A stretch of 64,000 nt of DNA from Variovorax sp. SG517 (GTDB lineage: Bacteria; Pseudomonadota; Gammaproteobacteria; Burkholderiales; Burkholderiaceae_C): contig NZ_JABMJG010000014.1 in assembly GCF_013376045.1 (NCBI RefSeq), positions 92,068 to 156,067 of the forward strand. Reading direction: 5' to 3'. Positions 33,833-43,150 of the stretch are shown here, piece by piece. The position numbers and the translations under genes are program-made. Below the pieces are notes generated by a model that saw only the letters and a list, made by a program, of their open reading frames with translations, had not been told where the DNA came from and searched no databases. The first letter of the stretch is position 1, and each line of letters begins with the position of its first letter.

Positions 33833-34836
33833 GCGCTGTAGTGAACGAACCTCTCGTCGTCGCCCACGACCTCGCGCGCACCTTCGACGTCTCGCCGCCC
33901 TGGCTCAACCGCGTGCTCGAACGCAAGCCGCGCGTGCTGCTGCATGCGGTGGACGGCGTGAGCTTTTCGATCGAGCGCGGCAAGACGCTGGCGCTGGTGG
34001 GCGAATCGGGCTGCGGCAAGAGCACCGTGGCGCGGCTGCTGGTGGGCCTCTATGCGCCCACGCGCGGCGGGCTGAAGTTCGACGGGCAGGACGCGCACGC
34101 CGCCTTCAAGACCGCCGAAGGCCGCAAGCTGCGCCGCCGCATCCAGATGATCTTCCAGGACCCCTACGCGAGCCTCAACCCGCGCTGGATCGTGGAAGAC
34201 ATCATCGGCGAGCCGCTGCGCGAGCACGACATCCTCACAGACAAGGCCGCGCTGCGCGAGCGCGTGGGCGAGCTGCTGAAGTCGGTGGGCCTGTCGCCGC
34301 TGGACATGAGCAAGTACCCGCACCAGTTCTCCGGCGGCCAGCGCCAGCGCATCTCCATCGCGCGCGCCCTGGCCACGCAGCCCGAGTTCCTGGTGTGCGA
34401 CGAGCCCACTTCCGCGCTCGACGTGAGCGTGCAGGCGCAGGTGCTCAACATCATGAAGGACCTGCAGCGCGAGCAGGGCCTGACCTACCTCTTCATCTCG
34501 CACAACCTCGCCGTGGTGCGCCACGTGGCCGACCAGGTCGGCGTGATGTACCTGGGCCGGCTGGTCGAGGTGGCCGACAAGCAGGACCTGTTCTCGACGC
34601 CGCGCCATCCCTACACGCGCATGCTGCTGGACGCCATTCCGCAGATGAAGCAGACCGGCCGCTCCCGCACCCCGGTGCAGGGTGAAGTGCCGAACCCGCT
34701 GAACCCGCCGGCGGGTTGCGCCTTCCATCCGCGCTGTCCGCATGCGAATGCGCGCTGCTCGGCGGAGCGGCCGAAGCTGTCGAGCATCGGGGGCGTGCAG
34801 GTGGCTTGCCATGCGGTGGAAGAAGGGCGCATCTAG
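33829..34836 (+). CDS. Peptide ABC transporter ATPase (DppF class)
   Basis: A 335-residue ATPase. Walker A GESGCGKST near 62-70, MIFQDPYASLNPRW near 107, signature FSGGQRQR near 168, Walker B FLVCDEPTSALD near 187 and FISHNLAVV near 220. The C-terminal AGCAFHPRCPHANARC carries the cysteine set typical of DppF/OppF. It overlaps the preceding ATPase gene (ATGA) and ends the operon. Confidence 0.93.
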
Positions 34837-34914
34837 CGCGCGGCTTCGCCCGATCACTCGAAAAGTGTGCGCAAAGGCACCGCCGCGCCTGCGGAACTGC
34901 TGCAGAGTGCCGCC

Positions 34915-35823
34915 ATGCCACTGACGACGACCCTCGCTACCTCCGACATCGGCCGCCGCGGCTTCCTGATGGGTACCGCGCTCGGCGCGACCGCGGTGCT
35001 GGCCTCGCTGGCCAGCAGCGTGCACGCCGCGGGAGCGCCCACGCGGCGCATGCCGGTGATCTTCATCGGCCATGGCTCGCCGATGAACGCCATCACCGAC
35101 AACGCCTTCACGCGCCGGCTGGCAGCCTGGGGCAGGGAGCTGCCGCGGCCGTCGGCGATCCTCAGCGTCTCGGCGCACTGGCTGAGCCGCGGCGCCACCG
35201 GCGTCGGCATCCAGGAGCGGCCGAAGACGATCCACGACTTCGGCGGTTTTCCGCAGGCGCTGTTCGACATCGAATACCCGGCGCCGGGCCATCCGGCCTT
35301 CGCCCGCGAGACCGTCGGGGCGGTGAAGCAGACGCCGGTTATCGCCACTGACCAGTGGGGCCTGGACCACGGCACGTGGACGGTGCTGAAGCACCTCTAC
35401 CCCAAGGCCGACGTTCCGGTGTTCCAGCTCAGCATCGACTACGACAAGCCCGCCGCCTTCCACTACGCGGTGGGGCGCGACCTGGCCGCGCTGCGCGACA
35501 AGGGTGTGCTGGTGATGGGCAGCGGCAACGTGGTCCACAACCTGCGCGCCACCGACCGCGGAACGCCGGACGGCCCGAGTGCCAGCCGGCCGTGGGCGCA
35601 GTCGTTCGACGATGCGGTGAAGTCGGCGCTCGCGGGCCGCGACGACCGCGCGCTGGTCGACTACGCCAAGCTGGAAGGCGCATCGACCGCGGTGGCGACG
35701 CCCGATCACTACTACCCGTTCCTCTACGCGCTGGGCGCCGCCGGCAGCAGCGAGCGCGCGAAGACGGTCTACGAGGGGTTCCAGTCGGGCACGCTCAGCA
35801 TGCGTTGCCTGCAGTTCGGCTGA
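34915..35823 (+). CDS. DODA-type extradiol dioxygenase family protein with Tat signal
   Basis: A 302-residue member of the LigB-like class III extradiol dioxygenase family (YgiD/4,5-DOPA dioxygenase branch). Metal and catalytic histidines are visible in FIGHGSPMNA near 49, SVSAHWLS near 85, WGLDHGTWTV near 145 and MGSGNVVHNL near 204. The N-terminus holds a twin-arginine signal (DIGRRGFLMGTALGA), so export is predicted, unlike the cytoplasmic relatives. The ATG at 34915 is used; an upstream GTG at 34867 would add 16 residues. The substrate, presumably a catechol, is not known. It is convergent with zwf, separated by 28 bp. Confidence 0.85.
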   Translation: MPLTTTLATSDIGRRGFLMGTALGATAVLASLASSVHAAGAPTRRMPVIFIGHGSPMNAITDNAFTRRLAAWGRELPRPSAILSVSAHWLSRGATGVGIQERPKTIHDFGGFPQALFDIEYPAPGHPAFARETVGAVKQTPVIATDQWGLDHGTWTVLKHLYPKADVPVFQLSIDYDKPAAFHYAVGRDLAALRDKGVLVMGSGNVVHNLRATDRGTPDGPSASRPWAQSFDDAVKSALAGRDDRALVDYAKLEGASTAVATPDHYYPFLYALGAAGSSERAKTVYEGFQSGTLSMRCLQFG

Positions 35824-35851
35824 GCAGGCCCGGAGCGGGTGAGGGCAGGGC

Positions 35852-37324
35852 TTACTGCTCCTCGCCCCAGGAGAAGCCGTCGCGCGCGATCATCGCGCTC
35901 GATGCGCTCGGCCCCCAGGTGCCGGCCGCGTAGGGGCGCGGGCCGCCGTCCGATTCCCAGCTGTCGATCAGCGGCTCGACCCAGCGCCATGCCTCTTCCT
36001 GTTCGTCGCTGCGCACGAAGAGGTTGAGCCGGCCGTCGATCACGTCCAGCAGCAGCCGCTCGTAGGCGCCGACGCGCTCGGAGCCGAAGCGCTTGTCGAA
36101 GTCGAGGTCGAGCTGCACCGGCGCCAGCTGGGCGGCAGAGCTCTGGTTGCCGTTGCTGCGCTGGCGGTTGTCCTGCGCCTGCGCGAGCATGTGCAGCTCC
36201 AGCCCGTCCTTGGGCTGCAGGTTGATCACCAGCTTGTTGACGTTGCCGGCCGGCGCGCGGTAGATGGCGTGCGGCGTGGGGCGGAAGTTGACCTCGATGC
36301 GCGCGTCGCGCGAGGCCAGCCGCTTGCCGGTGCGGATGTAGAAGGGCACGCCGGCCCAGCGCCAGTTGGCGATCTCGGTGCGCAGCGCCACGAAGGTTTC
36401 GGTGCGGCTGTCGGGGCTCACGCCCGGCTCGTCGCGGTAGCCCTGCACCCGCTCGCCGTAGGCCGTGCCGGCCGTGTACTGGCCGCGCACCGCGTGCAGG
36501 CCCAGGCTTTCGGGCGTCCAGGGCTTCAGCGCGCGCAGCACCTTGAGCTTCTCGTCGCGGATGGCGTCGGCGTGCGCGTTGATGGGCGGCTCCATGGCCA
36601 CGGCGCACAGCAGCTGCAGCGCGTGGTTCTGCACCATGTCGCGCAGCGCGCCGGTCTGGTCGTAGAAGGCGCCGCGCTTTTCCACGCCCAGGTCTTCCGC
36701 GATGGTGATCTGGATGTTGGCGATGTGCTCACGGCGCCAGATCGGCTCGAACAGCGCATTGCCGAAGCGCATCGCGAACAGGTTCTGAACCGAGGGCTTG
36801 CCGAGGTAGTGGTCGATGCGGAAGACCTGCTTCTCCTCGAGCACCTTGCCCACGGCGGAGTTGATGGCGCGGTTGGAGGCCAGGTCGTGGCCCAGCGGCT
36901 TCTCCAGCACGATGCGGGTGCGCGGGCCGTTCAGGCCGGCCGCGGCGATCTGCTCGACCACCTGGGTGAAGAGGGCGGGGGCGGTGGCCACGTACATCAC
37001 GACCGTCTTGGCGTCGCGCTGGTTGAGCAGGCCGGCCAGGCGGGCGTAGTCGTCGGGCTTGGAAAGGTCCATGCGCAGGTAGTGCAGCATGGAGGCGAAC
37101 TTCTTGAATTCCTCCGGCGAGGGGCGCTTGGCGCCTTCGACGGCGCTGAAGCGCGACTGGATCAGCTCCCGGTACTGGTCGTCCGACAGGTCGTCCCGCG
37201 CCACGCCGACGATGCGCCCGTCGGGAGGCAGGCTGCCGTGCCGGAAGGCCTGGAACAGCGCGGGCATCAGCTTGCGCCACGCGAGATCGCCAGTACCGCC
37301 GAACAGAACGAGATCGAAGCTCAT
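35852..37324 (-). CDS. zwf: Glucose-6-phosphate dehydrogenase
   Basis: A 490-residue enzyme that oxidises glucose-6-phosphate to 6-phosphogluconolactone with NADP, feeding the pentose phosphate and Entner-Doudoroff routes. The N-terminal Rossmann motif is LVLFGGTGDLAWRKL, and the active-site motif RIDHYLGK lies near 172 with the catalytic His. The C-terminal domain includes FYIRTGKRLA near 341. The ATG at 37324 follows a GGAAGGAAA ribosome site. It is divergent from an AfuA-like binding protein (188 bp apart), a meaningful pairing if that transporter imports sugar phosphates. Confidence 0.96.
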   Translation of the reverse strand: MSFDLVLFGGTGDLAWRKLMPALFQAFRHGSLPPDGRIVGVARDDLSDDQYRELIQSRFSAVEGAKRPSPEEFKKFASMLHYLRMDLSKPDDYARLAGLLNQRDAKTVVMYVATAPALFTQVVEQIAAAGLNGPRTRIVLEKPLGHDLASNRAINSAVGKVLEEKQVFRIDHYLGKPSVQNLFAMRFGNALFEPIWRREHIANIQITIAEDLGVEKRGAFYDQTGALRDMVQNHALQLLCAVAMEPPINAHADAIRDEKLKVLRALKPWTPESLGLHAVRGQYTAGTAYGERVQGYRDEPGVSPDSRTETFVALRTEIANWRWAGVPFYIRTGKRLASRDARIEVNFRPTPHAIYRAPAGNVNKLVINLQPKDGLELHMLAQAQDNRQRSNGNQSSAAQLAPVQLDLDFDKRFGSERVGAYERLLLDVIDGRLNLFVRSDEQEEAWRWVEPLIDSWESDGGPRPYAAGTWGPSASSAMIARDGFSWGEEQ

Positions 37325-37416
37325 GAGAAAACTTTCCTTCCTTGTCTGAATGCCTGGCCAGGCGACCTTGGTCGCAACCCTGGTCTCAAAGGCGACTGCG
37401 CCAGCCACGATGGTAC

Positions 37417-37444
37417 TTGTACGGATTCGCGAGGCCTGTACTAA
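37417..37444 (+). promoter_or_regulatory. Possible promoter for the AfuABC-like operon
   Basis: TTGTAC (37417-37422) and TACTAA (37439-37444), 16 bp apart, in the 188-bp zwf/transporter gap. The match is weak. The same interval must hold the zwf promoter on the other strand. Confidence 0.25.
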
Positions 37445-37512
37445 AGCTACGCTGCCCGATGGCCGCGAGGCCTTTTTTATTGCCCGGAGCAGGACAGAGG
37501 AAGAGATACACC

Positions 37513-38529
37513 ATGAACAAAAGCAAGATTCTTACCGCCGCGGCACTGCTGGGCCTTTCGGCCGCGGCCTCGGCCCAGACCGTCAACGTGATCTGCTCGG
37601 TCCAGGCCGAATGGTGCAACGTGATCGCCACCGTCTACGCCCGCACCACCGGCGTGCGCATCAACATGGCGCTCAAGGGCTCGGGCGAGGCCCTGGCCCA
37701 GCTGATCGCCGAGAAGGACAACCCCAAGACCGACGTCTGGTTCGGCGGCACCGGCGACCCGCACCTGCAGGCCGCCGAGCAGGGTCTCACGCTCGAATAC
37801 AAGTCGCCCACGCTGCCGCAGCTGCACCCGTGGGCGCAGCAGCAGGCCAAGCAGTCGGGCTACAAGACGGTGGGCATCTACTCGGGCCCGCTGGGCTTCG
37901 GCTACAACCCCGAGCTGCTGGCCAAGAAGAAGCTGCCCGTGCCCAAGACCTGGGCCGACCTGCTCAAGCCCGAGTACAAGGGCGACATCCAGGTGGCCAA
38001 CCCTGCCTCCAGCGGCACGGCCTACACCATGATCGCCACGCTGGTGCAGCTCATGGGCGAGGACAAGGCCTTCGACTACCTCAAGGCGTTGCACAGGAAC
38101 GTCGGCCAGTACACCCGTTCGGGCACCGGCCCGATCAAGGCTGTGGCGCGTGGCGAGACGGCCGTGTCGATCAGCTTCGTGCACGACGGCCCGGGCGAAA
38201 AGATGCAGGGCTTCCCGGTCGAGACCATCACCCCCAGCGACGGCACCGGTGCCGAGATCGGCTCCATGAGCATCGTCAAGGGCGCGCGCAACCTCGACGC
38301 GGCCAAGAAGTTCTACGAGTGGGCACTGACGCCCGCCGCGCAGGAGCTGGGCGCGGCCAACAAGCAGTTCCAGCTGCCGAGCAACGTGAACGCCAAGCTC
38401 GACCCGCGCATCCCTGACTTCAAGAAGATCAAGTTCATCAACTACGACTACGCCAAGTACGGCGCCAGCGCCGAGCGTCGGCGCCTGATCGCGCGCTGGG
38501 AGAAAGACGTCAACTCGCTGCCGCGCTAA
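37513..38529 (+). CDS. AfuA-like ABC transporter substrate-binding protein
   Basis: A 338-residue periplasmic binding protein with a Sec signal (1-21, ASA|QT). It belongs to the family usually called iron(III)-binding, but no adjacent Tyr-Tyr pair is present. Instead SFVHDGPGEK holds His224-Asp225 and GTGAEIGS holds Glu248, the spacing I recall for the sugar-phosphate ligands of AfuA. The C-terminal INYDYAKYGASAERRR also resembles AfuA. AfuA binds glucose-6-, fructose-6- and sedoheptulose-7-phosphate. Its neighbours zwf, tal and pgi use exactly these compounds. RBS GAGGAAGAG is upstream. Iron transport remains possible. Confidence 0.75.
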   Translation: MNKSKILTAAALLGLSAAASAQTVNVICSVQAEWCNVIATVYARTTGVRINMALKGSGEALAQLIAEKDNPKTDVWFGGTGDPHLQAAEQGLTLEYKSPTLPQLHPWAQQQAKQSGYKTVGIYSGPLGFGYNPELLAKKKLPVPKTWADLLKPEYKGDIQVANPASSGTAYTMIATLVQLMGEDKAFDYLKALHRNVGQYTRSGTGPIKAVARGETAVSISFVHDGPGEKMQGFPVETITPSDGTGAEIGSMSIVKGARNLDAAKKFYEWALTPAAQELGAANKQFQLPSNVNAKLDPRIPDFKKIKFINYDYAKYGASAERRRLIARWEKDVNSLPR

Positions 38530-40803
38530 GTGGAAGCGCGTGCTATCGAAGGCGCGCCGGTCAACCCGGCGTCGCTGGCGGCGGCCCGGCGCTCGCGGCG
38601 CTGGATCTGGGCGTGGGTCGCGCTGGGCCTGGCGGCCTACCTGCTGCTGCCCTGGTATGCGATCCAGGACTCGACCTGGTACGAGGCCGTTCCGCAGGTG
38701 TTCAGCCAGGCGGAGGGCGCCAACGGCCTGATGCAGGCTGCCACGCAGGGCCGCAGCTGGCTCTTCGTCGGGCTCGCCGGATTGCTGCTGTGCGCCGTGG
38801 GCGCGTGGCTTCCGGCCGGCAGGGCGCAGGGGCGCTGGCTGCTCGCTGGCGGGCTGATCGGCGCGCTCGGGCTTGCCGTCACCGGATTCACCATCGGTGC
38901 GCGCGGCTGGAGCGTGGCGGCGCTCAACGCGCAGTTCGGCGAGCTGGCGGTCAACCAGTTCGGCATCGGCGCGGGCGGCTTCGTGGCGCTCACTGCGCTG
39001 GTGCTGCTGGCGGCCTTCGGCATCGCGCGGCTGGGACTCTTCAAGGGCGACCTGTTCGTCTCGGCGGCGGTCGTCGGCTGCGGCGTGCTGATGGCGCTGT
39101 TCATCGCCTACCCGGTGAGCAAGGCGCTGTCGGGCGCGTTCTTCAACGAAGACGGACAGTGGTCGGTCGCCGCCTTCGTCGCCCGCGTGTTCACCGAGCG
39201 CATCTGGGGCCTGGGCTGCCTCGCGGGTGGAGTGCGCTGCGGCGTGGCCTGGAACACGCTGGTGCTGGCGCTGCTCACGGCGGCGGGCACCACCTTCCTC
39301 GGCACGCTGATGGCGCTGATGGCCGAGCGCGGCAGCAAGCGCGGGCAGGGCGCGCTGCGGGTGCTGGCGCTGCTGCCGATCATCACGCCACCCTTCGTGG
39401 TGGGGCTGGGGCTGATCCTGCTGTTCGGCCGCGCGGGCATCGTCAACCAGGTGCTGGAGAGCGTGTTCGGCATCGAGCCCACGCGCTGGTTCTACGGCAT
39501 GCCGGGCGTGCTGGTGGCGCAGCTCTTCGCCTTCACGCCCATCGCCTTCATGATCATGCGCGGCGTGGTGCAGGGCATCGCGCCCAGCCTGGAGGAGGCC
39601 GCGCAGATGCTGCGCGCCGACCGTCGCCGGGCCTTCTTCACCATCACGCTGCCGCTGCTGAAGCCCGGGCTGGCCAACGCCTTCCTGGTGGGCTTCATCG
39701 AAAGCATCGCGGACTTCGGCAACCCGGTGGTGGTGGGCGGGCAGTTCTCGGTGCTGTCGACCGACATCTTCTTCGCCATCGTCGGCGCGCAGTACGACCA
39801 GGGCCGCGCCGCCTCGCTGGCCTGGGTGCTCACGCTGTTCGCGCTCGGCGTGTTCGCGCTGCAGCGCGGCCTGCTGGGAAAGCAGAACTACACCACCGTC
39901 AGCGGCAAGGGCGACGCCGGCATCCCGATGGCGCTGCCCGACGGCGTGCGCCGCACCATCCTGTGCATCGCCGGGCCGTGGATCGCGTTCACCGCCGTGG
40001 TCTACCTGTTCGCCTTCGCGGGCGGCTTCGTGCAGACCTGGGGCCGCGACTACACCTTCACGCTCAACCACTTCAAGACGGCGTTCTCGCTCGAATGGGG
40101 GCAGTTCGGGCTGGTGTGGGCCGGCACCGCGTGGAACTCGCTGATCACCACGCTGAAGCTGGCGGGCATCTCGGCGCCGATCACCGCGGCGCTGGGCCTG
40201 TTGATCGCCTGGCTGCTGGCACGCAACGAGTTCAGGGGGCAGGGCCTCTTCGAGTTCGGCGCGCTGCTGGCCTTCGCGATTCCCGGCACCGTGCTCGGCG
40301 TGAGCTACATCCTGGCCTTCAACGTGCCGCCCTTCGAGCTCACGGGCACGGGGCTCATCATCGTGCTGTGCTTCATGTTCCGGAACCTGCCGGTGGGCGT
40401 GCGCGCCGGCACCGCGGCATTCAAGCAGCTCGACCGCTCGCTCGACGAAGCCTCGCTGATGCTGCGCGCGTCGACCTCGCAGACGCTCTTCAGGGTGGTG
40501 CTGCCGCTGCTCAAGCCGGCGCTGGTGGCCGCGCTGGTCTACAGCTTCGTGCGCGCGATGACGACGGTGAGCGCGGTGATCTTCCTGGTCACGGCCGAGA
40601 ACGAGCTCGCCACCACCTACATCATCGGCCGCGTGGGCAACGGCGACTACGGCATCGCGCTGGCCTACTGCACGGTGCTGATGATCCTGATGTCGCTGGC
40701 CATCGCGCTGGTGCAGTGGGTGGTAGGGGAGCGCAAGCTGGGGCGGCGCGGGGCGGCGACCGGACACCAGGGGCATCACAAAATGGAAAGCTTGGCACCA
40801 TGA
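38530..40803 (+). CDS. AfuB-like fused two-domain ABC permease
   Basis: A 757-residue inner-membrane protein starting at GTG directly after the binding-protein stop. Two BinPD-transport permease domains (about 230-460 and 535-745) each carry an ATPase-coupling loop, PSLEEAAQMLRADRRRAF and RSLDEASLMLRASTSQTL. The first 225 residues form extra membrane helices (near 25-45, 77-92, 97-120, 135-160, 175-198) with a periplasmic insert, making the protein longer than FbpB-type iron permeases. The extension is consistent with the AfuB kind. Its stop overlaps the ATPase start. Confidence 0.82.
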   Translation: MEARAIEGAPVNPASLAAARRSRRWIWAWVALGLAAYLLLPWYAIQDSTWYEAVPQVFSQAEGANGLMQAATQGRSWLFVGLAGLLLCAVGAWLPAGRAQGRWLLAGGLIGALGLAVTGFTIGARGWSVAALNAQFGELAVNQFGIGAGGFVALTALVLLAAFGIARLGLFKGDLFVSAAVVGCGVLMALFIAYPVSKALSGAFFNEDGQWSVAAFVARVFTERIWGLGCLAGGVRCGVAWNTLVLALLTAAGTTFLGTLMALMAERGSKRGQGALRVLALLPIITPPFVVGLGLILLFGRAGIVNQVLESVFGIEPTRWFYGMPGVLVAQLFAFTPIAFMIMRGVVQGIAPSLEEAAQMLRADRRRAFFTITLPLLKPGLANAFLVGFIESIADFGNPVVVGGQFSVLSTDIFFAIVGAQYDQGRAASLAWVLTLFALGVFALQRGLLGKQNYTTVSGKGDAGIPMALPDGVRRTILCIAGPWIAFTAVVYLFAFAGGFVQTWGRDYTFTLNHFKTAFSLEWGQFGLVWAGTAWNSLITTLKLAGISAPITAALGLLIAWLLARNEFRGQGLFEFGALLAFAIPGTVLGVSYILAFNVPPFELTGTGLIIVLCFMFRNLPVGVRAGTAAFKQLDRSLDEASLMLRASTSQTLFRVVLPLLKPALVAALVYSFVRAMTTVSAVIFLVTAENELATTYIIGRVGNGDYGIALAYCTVLMILMSLAIALVQWVVGERKLGRRGAATGHQGHHKMESLAP

Positions 40804-41849
40804 ACGGCATCGAATTCCGCAATGTCACCAAGCGCTACGGCGCAGACAAGAACGCACCCCTGGCCGTCAAGGGCATCAGCTTCGAGGTGCCCGTGGGCAC
40901 GCTCACCACCATCCTCGGCCCCTCGGGCTGCGGCAAGACGACCACGCTGCGCATGATCGCGGGGCTCGAGTCGCCCACCTCGGGCTCGATCCTGATGGGC
41001 GGGCGCGACGTCACCACGCTGGGGCCGGCCGAGCGCAACGTGAGCATGATGTTCCAGAGCTACGCGCTGTTCCCGCACATGAACGTGATCGAGAACGTAG
41101 CCTACGGGCTGCGCATGAGCGGCGTGAAGAAGGACGAGGCCGCGGCGCGGGCGCGCGAGGCGCTGCGCGGCGTGGGGCTGGTCGGCTTCGACGAGCGGCT
41201 GCCCAGCGAACTCTCCGGCGGCCAGCAGCAGAGGGTGGCGCTGGCGCGCGCGCTAGTGCTGGAGCCGGCGGTGCTGCTCTTCGACGAGCCGCTGTCGAAC
41301 CTCGACGCCCGGCTGCGCCGCGAGATGCGCGAGGAGATCCGCGCGCTGCAGCAGCGGCTGAAGCTCACGGTGGCCTACGTCACGCACGACCAGAGCGAGG
41401 CGCTGGCGGTGAGCGACCAGATCATCGTGATGGACCACGGCGTGATCGCCCAGCGCGGCACGCCCGAGCAGCTCTACGGCCGTCCCGAGAGCGAATTCGT
41501 CGCCGGCTTCATGGGCGAGGCGATGGTGTTCCCGGCGGTGGCCGAGGCCGACGGCAGCGTGGCGCTGGGCCCGCTGCGCCTGCAGCCGCGCTACGCGGTG
41601 GCACCCGGCACGGTGAAGGTGGCGGTACGGCCGGAGGCCTGGCGGATCGGCGCCGCCGACGCCACGGGCGGCCTGCCCGCCACGCTGCGCAAGTCGGCCT
41701 ACCTCGGCAGCTTCTACGAATACGGCTTCGACACCACCCTGGGGCAGGTCTTCGTGGTGTCGACCGACCTGTCCAGCCCGCTGGCGGCCGGGGCCCAGGC
41801 CACCCTGTCCCTGGGAGCCCATGGCGTGAGCGTGGTGCCGGGCGCATGA
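40800..41849 (+). CDS. AfuC-like ABC transporter ATPase
   Basis: A 349-residue ATPase. Walker A GPSGCGKTT near 40-48, MMFQSYALFPHM near 83, signature LSGGQQQR near 136, Walker B VLLFDEPLSNLDA near 157 and the switch His in YVTHDQSEA. A C-terminal TOBE-like domain (about 270-349) is present. The gene begins with an ATGA overlap with the permease and completes a binding protein-permease-ATPase operon. Confidence 0.88.
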   Translation: MNGIEFRNVTKRYGADKNAPLAVKGISFEVPVGTLTTILGPSGCGKTTTLRMIAGLESPTSGSILMGGRDVTTLGPAERNVSMMFQSYALFPHMNVIENVAYGLRMSGVKKDEAAARAREALRGVGLVGFDERLPSELSGGQQQRVALARALVLEPAVLLFDEPLSNLDARLRREMREEIRALQQRLKLTVAYVTHDQSEALAVSDQIIVMDHGVIAQRGTPEQLYGRPESEFVAGFMGEAMVFPAVAEADGSVALGPLRLQPRYAVAPGTVKVAVRPEAWRIGAADATGGLPATLRKSAYLGSFYEYGFDTTLGQVFVVSTDLSSPLAAGAQATLSLGAHGVSVVPGA

Positions 41850-41861
41850 AACAATGGCGCC

Positions 41862-42524
41862 ATGAACGTGGTTTTCGACCTGGGCGCCGTGCTGTTCGCA
41901 TGGGAGCCCACCCGGCTGGTACAGGCCCATCTCGCCCCACACGCACCCACTGAAGCCGCCGCGGCGGCCATGGGCCGCGCGCTCTTCCATCACGACGACT
42001 GGACCAGCTTCGACTGCGGCACCCGCACGCTGGACGATTCCATTGCCCGCATGTCGGCCCGGCTGGCGCTGCCGCCCGAGCCGTTGTTCGCCATGCTCGA
42101 CGGGCTGGGCGAGCGGCTGGAGCCGATCGGCGTCACGGTCGAGATGCTCGAGCAGCTGATTTCGCACCGCGATGCCGGCCAGCCGGTGCGCCTGTACTAC
42201 CTGTCGAACATGCCCGCGCCCTATGCCCGTGCCATCGAACGCCGGCACGCCTTCATGGGGCGCTTCGACGGCGGCGTGTTCTCGGGCGACGTGAAGTTCC
42301 TCAAGCCCGAGCGCGAGATCTACGAAGTGCTGGCGATGCGCTACAGCCTCGATCCGGCGCAGACCGTATTCATCGACGATTCCGCCGCCAACGTGGAGGC
42401 TGCACGGGCCTTCGGCTGGCAGGCCATCCACTGCACCGCGCCGGCCATGCTGCCGTCGCAGCTGCAGCGCTACCTGCCGGTCAGTATCACCTTGCCGGTG
42501 TCGAACCCCAGGCTGCGGGCGTAG
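41862..42524 (+). CDS. HAD-superfamily hydrolase (YihX-like)
   Basis: A 220-residue phosphatase-like protein. Motif I FDLGAVLF holds the nucleophile Asp5, but the usual second Asp is Gly, as in the YihX/epoxide hydrolase-like branch. Motif II is YYLSNMP near 110, motif III Lys in VKFLKPEREIY near 144 and motif IV VFIDDSAANVEAA near 168. YihX is an alpha-glucose-1-phosphate phosphatase, which would fit the sugar-phosphate setting, though this is inference. It starts 12 bp after the ATPase and overlaps the convergent lipocalin gene by 55 bp. Confidence 0.82.
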   Translation: MNVVFDLGAVLFAWEPTRLVQAHLAPHAPTEAAAAAMGRALFHHDDWTSFDCGTRTLDDSIARMSARLALPPEPLFAMLDGLGERLEPIGVTVEMLEQLISHRDAGQPVRLYYLSNMPAPYARAIERRHAFMGRFDGGVFSGDVKFLKPEREIYEVLAMRYSLDPAQTVFIDDSAANVEAARAFGWQAIHCTAPAMLPSQLQRYLPVSITLPVSNPRLRA

Positions 42525-43150
42525 TCCAGTTCGGCCTGCAGCACCGCGTCTTCCAGGCGCGGGGCGCGCGACAGCACCCAGAGGTATTCGCGGTCGGGCG
42601 TGCCGACCAGCGACACCTGGTAGTCGCGGTCGAGCTTCAGGATCCAGTAGTCGCCCCAGACCATGGGCAGCCAGCCCAGCCACGCCGGGGCGAATCGCAC
42701 CTCCAGACGGCCCGCGCCGGGCTGGCCCGCCACGGGCACCACGCGGGCGGTGCCGACGGCCTCGTCGAAATTCCCGTCCTCCCTGACGCAGCGGTTGCGC
42801 ACCTGCACAGTGCCGTCAGATTGCAGCGTGTATTCGGCCGTCACGGGGCCGGCGCACTGCTTCTGGAAGCGGTTCGGCAGGCGTGCCTGCTCGTGCCAGA
42901 GGCCCGCATAGCGCTCCAGGTCGACCGGCGCCACCACCTGCAGCGGGGCGCGCATCAGCGGCGCGCCGTCGGCCGGGCCGGCCGGCCTCGCCAGGCGCGA
43001 GCGGGCAGCGCTGCGCGCCGCGCCCATCGTGAACCACGCGGCCACCCCTCCGACGACAAAGGCCGTGGCCATCGCCCCTATCGCGTTGCCGGTGCGGCGG
43101 TCATCGAAAGGCTGGACGGATGTGGCGCCGGTGCGCGGGCGTGGGGTCAT
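42470..43150 (-). CDS. Blc-type bacterial lipocalin, membrane anchored
   Basis: A 226-residue protein with a basic N-terminus, one membrane helix (about 24-44, NAIGAMATAFVVGGVAAWF) and a C-terminal lipocalin barrel (about 75-226). The barrel shows the family signature LERYAGLWHEQARLPNRFQ, and RAPRLEDA near 198. Bacterial lipocalins of the Blc type are normally outer-membrane lipoproteins; this one has no lipobox and is instead predicted as anchored in the inner membrane or carrying a signal anchor. It likely binds fatty acids or lysolipids. The ATG at 43150 follows CAGGAG. Confidence 0.85.
   Translation of the reverse strand: MTPRPRTGATSVQPFDDRRTGNAIGAMATAFVVGGVAAWFTMGAARSAARSRLARPAGPADGAPLMRAPLQVVAPVDLERYAGLWHEQARLPNRFQKQCAGPVTAEYTLQSDGTVQVRNRCVREDGNFDEAVGTARVVPVAGQPGAGRLEVRFAPAWLGWLPMVWGDYWILKLDRDYQVSLVGTPDREYLWVLSRAPRLEDAVLQAELDYARSLGFDTGKVILTGR

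Noticed and set aside
37513..38529. Plain annotation as iron(III)-binding protein
   Set aside because: No adjacent Tyr-Tyr pair is present, and the neighbours are sugar-phosphate enzymes. Kept only as an alternative.
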